A DNA stretch of 64,000 bases. Origin: Jacaranda mimosifolia. Lineage: Eukaryota > Streptophyta > Magnoliopsida > Lamiales > Bignoniaceae. A program made the translations under genes and the position numbers. Shown one piece after another: positions 35,701 through 47,154 of the stretch; the stretch's first letter is position 1, and each line of letters opens with the position of its first letter. The stretch lies in assembly GCA_018894105.1 (NCBI GenBank), contig CM032124.1, positions 7,363,501 through 7,427,500 of the forward strand. The letters are read 5' to 3'. The notes under the pieces were generated by a model. It was not told the origin of the DNA, made no database searches, and was given only the letters and a program-made list of their open reading frames with translations.

Positions 35701-36290
35701 GAGGTTTATGTGATGAAAAGCTTAATTCCAAAGTCGTTATTGCACTTTTCCACAAAAAAGTTCAACGAAGAAGTCCCATCAAAATAGCGTTGGAATCATT
35801 AATATTTTCAATGTATTGGAAACTAGTTTAGGTGCATGCTTCTAAAGTCTTCGGAGACTTATTTGAGTTACTATGTATAGATAGGTGCGTTTAGTCATTT
35901 TTGATTGGGTCAAAGATATTCCAAAGTTATGCCCAAAGTGGCTTAATCAAATGTGGAATTAGTTACATACTGGCTAAAAAAGAATCAGTTCGATTAGAAC
36001 AATAGAGGTGCCTCCAACAGAAGATGCTTGAACATTGTCTGTAACCGTGTCAAAATTTTCCCTAGAAATTTTCGTTTGGCCTCGCGTTTTAAATTCATTG
36101 CAAAAAAACTGATGGATTTTCTTTTTGCTTTACTACAAGTATGGCTGCTTGAGGGAAGCAAAGAGCTTGGTCTGTAAAGGTGTCGCTTGAGTAATTTGTA
36201 CTTGAGTTATTTTAGATATATACAAAGCTTCCTACCAATACGAACTGATTTGAATTTAATTTGTGCTCTATGTAGCACACTTAGAGGGTG
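35701..36290. other. No gene recognised
   Basis: Moderately AT-rich intergenic sequence without identifiable repeats, RNA genes or conserved frames. Confidence 0.35.
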
Positions 36291-36293
36291 TTT

Positions 36294-36647
36294 GAGTGAG
36301 TTTATAAACTTTTGAAATATCTTATAAGATGTCAAAAATTATTTGGTAGTTTTTTTTGAAAAAAGAGCTTATAATCTAATAAAATAAAATGTTAAAAGCT
36401 TTATAAGCCATTTTTTAAAAAAGTAAAGAATTCCTAACTTATTTTTAAAATTTTAATAAGCTCCTTTAATTTTAATTATATTAATTATAAAATTATCATT
36501 ACTAATATCCTATAAGCTTTAAGATTTTATTTTATCGATCTAAACTTTTTAAAAACTTATTTTTATAATAAGATCTAACATTTTATAAATTCTAAAAAAT
36601 TTTTGTAACATGTAGGAATTTATAGATCCTCTTAGCCGAACAACCTC
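36294..36647. mobile_element. TTA-flanked MITE of GAGGGTGTTTG family, copy 1
   Basis: Ends GAGGGTGTTTGAG and, on the other strand, GAGGTTGTTCGGC, flanked by TTA (36,291-36,293; 36,648-36,650). The subterminal parts carry repeated cttataagat words in both orientations. A second copy of the family is at 46,473-46,864. PIF/Harbinger-like, non-autonomous. Confidence 0.7.
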
Positions 36648-36650
36648 TTA

Positions 36651-37238
36651 GTCTTATCAAAGCATTCACTAAATGTATGTTTTATGTTTAAGAAATTTAA
36701 TACTGCCTTGAGTTTTCCTTTCCGGTCTTCAGAGGTTGATGTTATAAGTAGCTGAGTCAAAGTTGGACAACAAATGTTTTGTTTATGGTTGAGAAATTAA
36801 TTAATAATGCCACGAGTTTTTTTTTCTTTTCACACCACGACGACTTAGTCACCAGCTGTCCGCATAACTGATTCATCCGACCGTTTATGTTAGTATAAGG
36901 CCAAGAAGTTTCATTAATTAATGCCGAAGGTAGGAACGCCTCAAGATTCCTCAAATTCATAAAACCAATCAAACTACATAGATAAGGTAGAAACAAATTT
37001 TTGTTCGTACTTTTGTTACCTTAATTAACATAGAGAACCTCTTAATTCTCCCAAGAAAGCCGGTACCTTGAAGATAGGAGCTTAACAATATCAGCCCCGT
37101 TGTGAGAAAAAAATGAGGTCCTGTTTGGTTTTATTCTCAATTCCCATTTTCACATTTTACATTATAATGAAACATCAATTTACATATGTTTTCACCCAAC
37201 ATATTTTTTTTTTTTTCTCAAAATATATTTTCTCATAA
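36651..37238. other. No gene recognised
   Basis: Intergenic. The minus-strand frame at 36,757-36,996 gives no recognisable protein. Around 37,120-37,235 a tgtttggtt...ttctcataa stretch suggests another decayed miniature element. Confidence 0.3.
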
Positions 37239-37909
37239 CTAGAAAGGCCCACGTGCGATGCATGTGACTTATTAATTTTTTTTTAAATTTACTTATTCTA
37301 TAAATTATTTTCTATTTATATCTAATTCAAATACTTATTTAAGTGACAAATAAAAAATAAAAAATAAATTATCATTTGAAATTGTAAAAGAATTTAGGCC
37401 TCTAACATAGTTTAACAATAATTTAAGGTAATGTATTTCCTTTTCTTGAAATTTGCAATGTACATGCAACCTATTATATTTTTGTTTCCTTCCATTTTAG
37501 TATTTTTTCCAAACATAGTATTTTACCTATATTTGCATTGTTTGGCCCCACAAAAACATGTTGAAGACCAAGTCATTTTTCAATTTCACTATTTGCTGTC
37601 TTTCCTTTTAGGGTGATATACATCATTTTTTACTGTAATTCAAATCTCAAATTTGATAGATAATGACAATAGTAATCAATCTTGTAGTTTTTTTAGTTTT
37701 ATGTCATTATATCGAAGAACCAACAATAGAATGTTTTCCCTAAAGGAATTGCCATAGGATCGATAGCGGAAACTTGATCTCTATAAAAATAAATTATAAT
37801 TTGCAAATATAGAAATTTCATATTAAAATTTTGATAATAAAGAGTAGACAAATATATATTCACTTTAGTTTAAGACTTCTAATAAGTACTTCATGGGTTA
37901 TTCTTTTTA

Positions 37910-38323
37910 TTGCTTAAACTTTGTATGTCAATAGCAAAAAGAAAACAAATGTATACTCCTAATATAAGAGTAATAAATAATGAAATAAACTATAAAATAA
38001 AATATATATATATATACCTATTTATTTTTTTCAACAATAGTTTCACTACTTGTAAAAGTCACCTGAATAGATTCATTCTTCTAGATTGCATCATTAATGG
38101 ATGTTTTGATACATTTTTTTCTAAATATTTAGGTGTCATCCTATATCACTTTTTGGGAAATGAAGTGGATATTGCAATAGGTCCTAACATGCATAATAAT
38201 GTGTTATTATGTATTTATGACCTCAATGTGCATGGACAATTATATCTTGTCCCACTAATATATTATGATTATTTTCTTCAACCAAAATTTTGGCAAGTAT
38301 TTGAAGAATTACCAATTAAATAA
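37910..38323 (+). other. 137-codon open frame inside Helitron 1
   Basis: Long for this AT-rich region, with a plausible-looking second half (YDLNVHGQLYLVPLIYYDYF). The homologous part of Helitron 2 (about 57.95-58.06 kb, reverse) has stops in this frame. I recognise no family. It is most likely a chance frame or a decayed captured fragment. Confidence 0.2.
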
Positions 38324-38922
38324 GTCTAATTTCATATTTTTTAAAATATGGACTTGAATATCATTCATTGAAAGTTAATTATTTAACATTATGAAGATTT
38401 TGCATATGAATTTATCTTCATAAATTTTATAAGTTCTCATAATTGCTTCTGATAAATCTAATTCTTTTAGTATTTTCTATTTTCAAGCTCATTTTCTATT
38501 TGACAAAATACAACCGAAAGTTATCATGTCTAATGTCTAATTTGAAATTAATTATGAAAGATCATGATATATCTTGTCTTGTATTTGAAAAATATAACTA
38601 CTCCACCCTCATAAGTGCAAACTTTTTTTATCTAATTTCACATTCAAATGAAGTAAAAGAGAATGTGCAACTCAAGATTCCTTTTTTTTTTTTTAAAGTT
38701 CATAACCCTTTGATAGAGAAATAAATATTTTTTTTCTAAATAGTTGTACGCGATGATGCTTTATATATATATATATATATATAAGAATATCCAATACTAA
38801 ATCAACTAAACATGAAATGGATTCAAAATAAAATTTTATTGATTTCTTACCACTTTAAAAAACCTTTATTGAAAAATGGAATAATGAAAACTGATGAATT
38901 GAACAATGACTAAAATAAAATA

Positions 38923-41900
38923 TGTGGGCACCCCCTCGGAATAACCGCTAAGCTGAGATGCCACTTTAATTCAATCTTAAATCACAACCCACAAGACAAA
39001 ACAATATGCCCATAAAATTTCAACAATAATTTACCGACGACAGCAATATGCTTCAACTTAAACAGTCTACAACGTTGGTACTATATACATACCAAAAGCC
39101 ATCCCATAACATTTAACATAATATATACATGACTCAGGTTGTTAGTTCAATCTTAACATATCACAATGTCTCTAAGCCATAACATAATGATCAGGTGAAT
39201 CTAAAAGCCCATAAAATCACCTAATCTATTACAAAATAAATTCTCCAGTTCAAGCCACGAGCTCATGCTTTTCACTTAATCCTATTTGAGGGGAAAAATC
39301 AAGAATAATGGAGAAGGGGAGTCTTAAGGACTCAGTGAAGGATGTACAACTGGCAACCACATAGATCTGTAGTAGAATTAGAAGTTCAACGAAACATAAA
39401 CAAGCATGACATTGAAAAGATGACACGAATGTACCATAACAAAGATATTTCAAATTTCAGGCTACTAGTTCGAAAGTTGTTATCATCGGCTTGAATGGCT
39501 CTGGATCATCTCAATCAAATTAGTTCGGGAAAAATTGTCCAGCTCAACCAAATCCATTTGGGAGAAATGCAGAGGGATCATTTTGGCTCGGACAACAGAT
39601 CGAACTAGACTAGTGAACTACATCGTTCTTAATACTCCATGATCGGATTACAAACAATCATGCTACAGTCAAAGCAAACCAAACCCGAATAACATATACA
39701 TTCCAAGAGATCACAACTTGACATGCATGTCAGATTCTACTTATTCCAATTAGTTAGCTAGTCTTACCAAAGCGTGATAGCTTGGTACATGGCAAATGCC
39801 TATGAAATAGACCCCGTCTCATCGTTGATACCCAGGGAATAGCCCCTAGCATTATTGTTGATACCCAAGGGATAGCCCATGGAGGTACTACGATTCCAAG
39901 CATTCCGCCAGGATAGGCACTTTGTTGTGGATAATTGTGTGATTTGTGTTAAAATATAAAATAAAGTAACAATAATTCACATGATCATATAAAATAATGA
40001 TTAAGAAAGTGATCAATCAAACCGAATAAACAAGGAAGAAATTGGAGCTGGATCAATGGAGAGTCACGACACTTGTCGCTGTCCTAAAGCCATGATTGCC
40101 TTCCTCCGTGCGGGTATTAGTGGCTGATCATGACTCCAAGATAAAACCCATTAGCTCACAGCGGTGTCTCATCCCATGTGCACGACCACGAGGAGACTAG
40201 GAACCAGTCCATAGTCACATTGCCAAAAACACAAAAGCTTGTGGGGAGTGTATAAAATAACACAATCTAAAACTCACACCAACTCTATATGCCAAAGAGA
40301 GATTATGACCCCTTTATATAGTATTAAAAGTTTGACCATTTAGAAAGGATTAATGAGCCACTAAAAGCATCATAAAACCACCATAAATTCAATTATAATT
40401 AGGCCCAATAATTATAAAATAAAGTGGTCAAACATATTAAATAAAATGATATTGAGGCCATAAATATGAAATGAATAAAATAAATAGGCACATTAGTTGT
40501 CATGTTATGACACATGATAAAATGATTTGTTGGAAATAAAATAAATTGATGAAATTTTAAAACTTATTTCCAACACACTTGACCCAATAATTCTCCGTAC
40601 ATATCTCAAGCATCAAGAAACAGATTTTCGACAAGATGAATCAATAATGTACATGACATATTCGAACAAACTAACAAGACCAAACATAAGATAAACAGAT
40701 TAAATTCAGACCATTCGATATTAAGTAAGACAATATGAGTTCTTGGCTATAGAATAGACATGCTAAATTCTTATAAAAAACAAGACCAAGGAAACAAAAT
40801 CTCACAAGGTATACTGATCAATTCCAATAAATCATAGAATCTAAGAATAAAGAGTTAGTTATAAAACAAGAACAAGTTTAACCCACACAAGGGTATACCA
40901 CAAACAATAGATATGTATATAAAACAAGTGCAAGACTGGGAGACCCTTACAAGGGTTTGTGATACAATAACATATGACAATCAAGAATTCAAACAATAAC
41001 ATAATTCAATAATCGAGAATCAATTATTTCTTAGAATAGGAACAACTTAACCCTCACAGGGATATATGATAAATAATGAACAACCTTATAGAAGTCAAAT
41101 TTCAGAGCTGTGAACCCTCACAGGGCATACAAAAAAAATACCCAAGAGGTTAGACCCTCACCTTAATAACCTCAGAAATGCAATTACAGCCTACTAGGTT
41201 GCAGGACCCAGCTCCTCAAACTTATCCAAAAAAGTGCGTTCACTGTCACAATCCTTATTCAGTCCTATAATTATAATTATGTGTATAACAACCTAACGTC
41301 AATAATTATTTGGTTAATACAATAATCATATCCTTAATTGCATAACTATCCTCGCAACAATATTCTAAATCAATAATAACAGTCCAATTATCCTTAGTAA
41401 CCTAATTTTATTACTTAGGTCTCAAATCCAAAAAATTGGGGCTTATAATCTTTTAATAAACTCAATTAATTCAAAATTATCATATGATAATACAAATTCA
41501 GGTCCACTAAGCACATCAATATATCCATGCAAGCCAATTTCTTGAATCCAATACATATCTCCATATCAATATATATATACAAGGTTTATATGAGCAAAAT
41601 TGATACAACATATGTGCATATATATAACCCCAGTCCAACTCTTTACCCAAGATCTGACTATTGGAGCTCAATCTTCACAAATCGGCACCACCAATGCATT
41701 TACTACACCGAGGTGAAGAAACTACCTCAGTGTCGCCGTCACTGACCATTGTTCATCGCTGTGCTCCACCACCGTTCGATGCTTCTCAACTCCAATAATA
41801 CAAATCCCTGGTCAATTTCAAGTTTCATTGCTTAGAGGGACGTCAATTTCAGCCTCAAAGCTCCATTTCCACCACTCGCTGCTGTCTCAATTTTTCTTCA

Positions 41901-42565
41901 ATTTCACCATTGATAGTGGCCCAAACTCAGAACCTAATATGCCAAATCGTTCCTTGAGCTAAGCTCTACATGAATACGTATCCAAAACACAGATTTCACC
42001 GCTGCTCCATCGGACTGGCCAATCACTGTCATCTCTCAATTTTTGACTTCCACTTCTCTACCGTTCACTAGTTAGAACAAAATGTATGTGGTGTCAATGA
42101 GATCCTGAGGAGGTAAGGAATGTAGTGGTGGGTTCAGTTTTCTATTTCGGTTTGTCGCTGGTGTTGATTGCCAGAGGTGAGGGTGATGGGTGCAGAAGAA
42201 GAAATGAAGAAAATGGGGGAAAGAAATGTGATATATAAAACATCTTTCAAAAATTTTGAACTGAATTCCAATACTTCTCTAGCTTCTAATTGAGTCCTCG
42301 AAAGTGTTGAGCAAGTTTCAATTCAATACTTGGACCTCGTTAGTGCCTTACATTCACCGATTTGACTTAAAATATTATCAATTTAGCCCTCAAAATTTCT
42401 AAGGTTGATCAATGAAGTTTCCTTAAATCTCAATTTAACCCCAAAACTTCTAAAATCATTGCAATTAAGTCCTTATTTATCTCTAGAGGCCCAAATTTTT
42501 TGTCAAACCAATATTTTGATTTCTAAATCCTTATTTTATAAAATGCAATATTTAAGGGTGTTACA
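38923..42565. mobile_element. Solo-LTR-like element (TG...CA, 3.64 kb with a nested insertion)
   Basis: Begins TGTGGGCACCCCCTCGG and ends GGGTGTTACA, flanked by perfect AAATA duplications (38,918-38,922; 42,566-42,570). The 3' end resembles that of the 15.9-18.4 kb element (GGGTATTACA). There is no gag-pol. At 40,880-41,160 a degenerate array repeats acccncacaaggg-tata-type words four or more times. Excluding the nested 653-bp LTR and its 5-bp duplication, it is about 2.99 kb. A long solo LTR is the best interpretation. Confidence 0.7.
39923..40575. mobile_element. Nested solo LTR (TG...CA, 653 bp)
   Basis: Starts TGTTGTGGATAATTG and ends TTATTTCCAACA, with perfect 5-bp duplication CACTT at 39,918-39,922 and 40,576-40,580. 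It lies within the 38.9-42.6 kb element and is therefore younger. Near its right end a ttggaaataaaat / aacttatttccaaca inverted pair is visible. No internal retrotransposon sequence remains. Confidence 0.8.
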
Positions 42566-43557
42566 AAATATATCTTAAAGAATTTAACATTTAAAAATTA
42601 TGATTTACATATATCTTTTACAGTATAATGACTAATAATAGCCGACTATTCAATTCTTTCATTTTTGGGTGATATTTGAAGAAAGTTTTAGTTTATAATT
42701 TATTTTCTATCATTCTCAATGAGTTAAACTTATGCAGTTGATATTCCAGAATTTTAATGTAATTTTTATTTTTACTTTTTGTTTATCGAAAAGTTTTTTT
42801 AAAATTATTTTGTAAACAATAAATTTCAATTGTTACTTTACGAAATAAAACTAAAAATATGATTCAAATGATTTAGGGAGATTTATAAATTGGTTTCCTC
42901 TAAATTAGATAAATAAATAAAAATTATATTATTTATTTAATTTTATATTTTTAATGGACCACTTGTCTTTAGTTTGAAATTTTAAAAAAAATTCTCATTT
43001 GTTTGATTTGTTTATAATGATTATGTTCCCACTTTCATCTCTTCTTAGTTAAGTAAAAAATAGATAAATAGTAAGAGTTTGATTATCGATTAAGTTGGCT
43101 ATTAATATAATATAAACCTGAAATTTTAAATATAATTCATTGTTTAAAATAAATATTCATATTTTATTAATTATTTAATATTTAACAATATAAAAAATAA
43201 GATTTTTTTGCTGCTGGATACTATGTATTTGATTAGGGATATACTTTGCACATAGGGGTATATATTTGGTAGAGTATGTGTGGAGATATATGGGTTAATA
43301 TGATGTTTTATCCAATGAAATATATTTATTGATATTTTATTTTGTATATTGAGAGAAAACATTTTACTCTGTCATATTAACATTTTTATTAAAATTGAAT
43401 AAATATATTTTAGGCTTAATAGTTTGAATTACATAACTATCAATCTAATAAACATGCTTTTTTGAAAAAAATTCAAATCTTAATTAAATAAGATCAAGTT
43501 CAAGTTAATTGGAGAATAAGTGAATTATATTTGTTATGTTTCTGATAGATACTTTAA

Positions 43558-44253
43558 GGTTAAATTGCATTGTTGGTTCCATAAATTAGGCTAATTTGGA
43601 TTTTAATCCTATTCTACATCAATTACACACATTAATTGCATCCAATAAGTATATATATTTTTTTCCTTTTTCAAATTTGAAGACTTAAATCTTCTGTCCA
43701 AAAATTAATGGAGCCACTCATGTCCCACTCACGTGGTTGTTAAATTGTGCTTTTTGGTCTTATAAGTTAGGCTTATCTTGAATTTGGGTCCCAACACGAG
43801 CTCCAATACATTTCATGTTTCTGTGGGTTAGCAACTTCATTGAAAACCTCATGAACAAATAAAAATTCAGATAAGAGATTTCATGGTTGTACTCCCAATA
43901 ATAATAGGTGTTGTTTCTTTGCTTGAAAGATCTTCCAATATGTGAAAGAGTAACACAAGTGATACTTGGTTTACTTAGGATGTTGGACGCAATAAAAGAA
44001 AAGTTTTTAAAATTTAAAAAAAGGCAAACTGTGTTGGTATATCTATTGGCATTTTATTGGTTGACAGTTCGTCACTTTGTTGGGATTAAAATCCAAATAG
44101 ACATAGCTTATGATACCGAAAATAAATAAATAAATAAAATGCCAATTTAACGACTAAAGAAATGATACTTGTTGAATGCAATGTGGGAAACTAATAAAAA
44201 ATGGGACCAAAATCTAAACGTACCTAACTTATGGAACCAAAAGTATAATTTAC
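43558..44253. mobile_element. MITE with ~50-bp terminal inverted repeats
   Basis: The left arm (ggttaaattgcattgttggt, then ccataaattaggcta) and the right arm (on the other strand gtaaattatacttttggttcc, then ataagttagg) pair imperfectly for about 50 bp. The two ends are separated by about 600 bp of non-coding sequence. It is absent from the corresponding part of Helitron 2. The plus-strand frame at 43,908-44,129 lies inside and is not recognised. Confidence 0.6.
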
Positions 44254-44639
44254 TCTATACTTTAGCAATGTTTATAATATAATTAGTTAAGCCATACAAA
44301 ACTTGATCTTAACAAGGTCTTCCTCATCCTTTGTCATGCCTCAAATAAAAAATTAGTTTGATCCTTCAAAAGGTTATTTGATAAAAATAAATTACACACA
44401 CATACATACATATATATTTCTATCCTATTATCTTTTAAAAATAATTATTGAAAGTTAGTGATGGAACATTATTATTTTAATTGAAAGTTAATTTATTTAG
44501 AAAAACTTTTTAAAGAAGTAAAATTTTAGTTGATTCTTTTTTACTGCTTGCAATAGTGCTATTGACTATAGATTCTTTTATCATTTGACCAGCTTTTTGT
44601 CTCTTATGAAAGCATCTTTTGTTATTAGTTTTTAAGAAA

Positions 44640-45100
44640 ATAAAATATTCACATCATTATATGTAAGAATTAAGCAAAATATATATCAAAATATATATAA
44701 ATACTCAAATAAATGAAAAGATAAAAAAATTAAATAAAATTAGTTTATTATTTTTTATTATCATATTAAATATAACATTACATATGAGTGTGACACCTAT
44801 TTTGATATATAATAAATACTTTTTTTCTTTACATTATTTAGGGAGAACCCATATTTGTATGAATGAATTTATGAAATATCATTCTTTTTCCTCATTAATT
44901 AAATATGTGATTGTAAGACTCAATCTATTCTTTTTCATTGTCATATTAAATTTACTATTACATTTGAATTGAACACATATTTTGATATATAAAAATAATT
45001 TTTTTCTTATTTTTGAGGGAGATCACATATGAAATATATATAAAACCGAATTTATGAAGTATCATTTTTTCTCATCAAATTGATTTTTTTCTCAAATAAT
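44640..45100 (-). repeat. Internal repeats of Helitron 1
   Basis: Two degenerate direct copies of a unit of about 190 bp containing tcatattaaat, catttgaatt / catatgagtg, acacatattttgatatataa, tttttctt, agggaga, and tttatgaa(g/a)tatcat. Related units occur in the opposite orientation at about 53.40, 54.83, 55.52 and 55.70 kb in Helitron 2. Confidence 0.6.
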
Positions 45101-46109
45101 TTCAATTCAGTTATTAAGCCTAATTAGAATAAATTTAATTTAGCCATAGTTTACCATAGAACCTTATATATTGAATGTGATAGCAATAGTCTCATTAGAT
45201 AGTGGTATAATTTAAATGCTTAATTTTAATTTATTTGCTATTTTCTATAATGCAATTAAATATGTTGTTAGAAGCGTAAATTTCAACATTTGTACTTACA
45301 TTTGGTAAGTAGGAAATTTTGATTTAATTAATTCTTATATAATTGTTATTTTCTATGTGTCTAACTAAAAATGAACTTAATTTGGAATAAATGTAATAAA
45401 TACAATGCATATACAATTGATATATATAAACTTATTAAGTAGAAAGAATTGATTTAATTAATTATAGTTATTGTTTTCTATAAATCTAATTAAAAATAAA
45501 CTTAATGACTATAATTATCATTGAGCTGTGTGATTAAATGTTGTGATTTCAATATATGTAATTACATTTGCTAAGTAGATGATTTATTTAGTTAATTTTA
45601 ACGTAATTATTATTTTCTATAAGTCTAATAAAAATATATTTAATTTGGAATAAATGTAATAAATACAATGATATGCATTTGATGTATATACATTATTATT
45701 TAAGATGGAAGACATGACTTAATTGATTATACTTATCATTTTCTATTAGTTTAAATGCAATGCATATAGGTTTGATATATATACATTATTTAAGTTGAAA
45801 GACTTGATTCAATTAATTGTAGTTATTATTTTTCTATGAATTTGATTAAAGATTATCTTAATTTAGTTGTAATTGCTATTATACTATATGTATTAAATGT
45901 GATAATTTTGTTAGAGAGGGATATTTTTGTCCTCACATAAAAGGAAAGAAACAACTATACTTACTCATACTTTTATAGGTAGTATAGAGTATAGCTAACC
46001 TATATATCTTCTTTCTCTATTTTTATTATTAATATTTATCTTTACCTACAAGCTACTAAACCCTATACAATTATTACTTTCTCCAAAATTTATCTAAATA
46101 CAAACTCAT

Positions 46110-46200
46110 TTTTAACTCATTTTTTCTAACCTTTCAAATTTTGAAAATATTGAAAATGAAAAATGAAAATAAAAACATAACCAAACGGGCGCTAAGTTGC
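46110..46200. mobile_element. MITE end or fragment
   Basis: The sequence aaaatgaaaataaaaacataa followed by ccaaacgggcgc resembles the end of a plant MITE (GCGCCCGTTTGG on the minus strand). Only one end is obvious. Confidence 0.4.
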
Positions 46201-46379
46201 TCAGACACGTGCATGGGTTCGTTGATGATTACACCCAACATTGCACTTGGAGCAAGTGCATCGGCTTCTGCAACAATGGTTATTGGATCATGATGCAAAA
46301 GAAACTTTTGGCCTATTAAGGGCATGAAAGAACCTTTGGTGTTGGGAAAATTTGTTCCAAAATTATCTTTTATCCTCAT
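46190..46379 (-). pseudogene. Possible coding fragment of unknown gene
   Basis: Minus-strand frame of about 60 codons before it runs into a MITE end. It has a balanced, gene-like residue composition (for example SFMPLIGQKFLLHH, VAEADALAPSAMLGVIIN) that contrasts with the low-complexity frames around it. I do not recognise the family. No start context, splice signals or further exons were found, so this is at most a fragment, possibly an exon remnant cut by transposons. Confidence 0.3.
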
Positions 46380-46472
46380 CTTAGAACCTTTTGTTCCCGT
46401 TGTGTTGTATCCTCATCTAGAGGGCGTAGAGTAAAGTCAATTTGAGGATACTAGTATAAATAGGAAAATTGA

Positions 46473-46864
46473 GAGGGTATTTAAGTGAGGTTATAAGCTT
46501 CTCAAAACATCTTATAAAACGTTCAAGAGCTTATAAGTTGATAAAAAATATTTAATAATTTATTATTTTTTGAAGAAGAGCTTATAAGATCATAAAATAA
46601 AATGTTAAGAGCTTACAAATTCTTTTAAAAAAAATAAGGAGATCATAACTTAATTTTAAGATCTTAACAAACTCCTTTATTTTTAATTATTTTAACTACA
46701 AAATTTTTATTATTAACATCTTATAAGCTCCAACATCTTATTTTATTCAAACATCTCAACGACTTATTTTAAAATTAAGATCTAACATCTTATAAGCTCC
46801 AAAAATATCTTATAAGATGTAGAAGCTTATAAGATATTTTAAACAAGTTTAGCCAAACACCCTC
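46473..46864. mobile_element. MITE of GAGGGTGTTTG family, copy 2
   Basis: Ends GAGGGTATTTAAG and, on the other strand, GAGGGTGTTTGGC, with cttataaga-rich subterminal regions as in 36,294-36,647. The right flank is TAA and the left flank TTGA, so the TTA duplication has decayed or shifted. Confidence 0.65.
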
Positions 46865-46895
46865 TAAGGTCAAGCTTGCAGATGTGTGGGCTAGT

Positions 46896-47004
46896 CAGAT
46901 TTAAGATTCTGTTAGAAACACCATTGTGGAGGAGAGAATTTTACTAATATAAGTGGTACAAAAATAGAGTATCAGAAAGTGTTTCTAACAGAATCTTAAA
47001 TCTG
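46896..47004. repeat. Hairpin with perfect 26-bp arms
   Basis: Left arm 46,896-46,921 (cagatttaagattctgttag, then aaacac) and right arm 46,979-47,004 are exact reverse complements, separated by 57 bases. A stem this long and perfect is unusual in this old, decayed DNA. The inner 12 bases, TGTTAGAAACAC, resemble a copia LTR start, so a snap-back LTR fragment is possible. A small-RNA hairpin is an alternative. Confidence 0.75.
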
Positions 47005-47050
47005 GCTTCAAAATCCTGCACCAAAAATAAAGTATAAATAGACCACCCAA

Positions 47051-47124
47051 GAATAATAATAATAATAATAATAGTAGTAGTAGCAGCAGCAGCAGTAGTA
47101 GTAGTAGTAGTAGTAATAATAATA
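47051..47124 (+). repeat. Compound trinucleotide microsatellite
   Basis: Runs of AAT, AGT, AGC, AGT and AAT units in succession. Simple-sequence repeat next to copia remnant 2. Confidence 0.9.
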
Positions 47125-47154
47125 GCCGAATCAAAGCTTACTGTTTCTTTCTTT

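Larger units (their letters stand above)
37239..45988 (-). mobile_element. Non-autonomous Helitron 1 (minus), with nested insertions
   Basis: On the minus strand the 5' end is TCTATACTACCTATAAAAGTA, nearly identical to the 5' end of the Helitron at 59,495. The 3' end is a hairpin (37,250-37,266; CACATGC/GCACGTG arms with one mismatch) followed seven bases later by CTAG at 37,239-37,242, next to host T. The interior is colinear in reverse with 53.4-58.76 kb (for example gacctcaa(c/t)gtgcatgga; ctcataattgcttttgataaatctgatt-like words). No Rep/helicase frame exists. It hosts an LTR-like element (38,923-42,565) and a MITE (43,558-44,253). Confidence 0.75.

Noticed and set aside
37910..38323. Gene captured by Helitron 1
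   Set aside because: The homologous stretch of Helitron 2 has stops in this frame and no protein family is recognised; kept only as a low-confidence frame.
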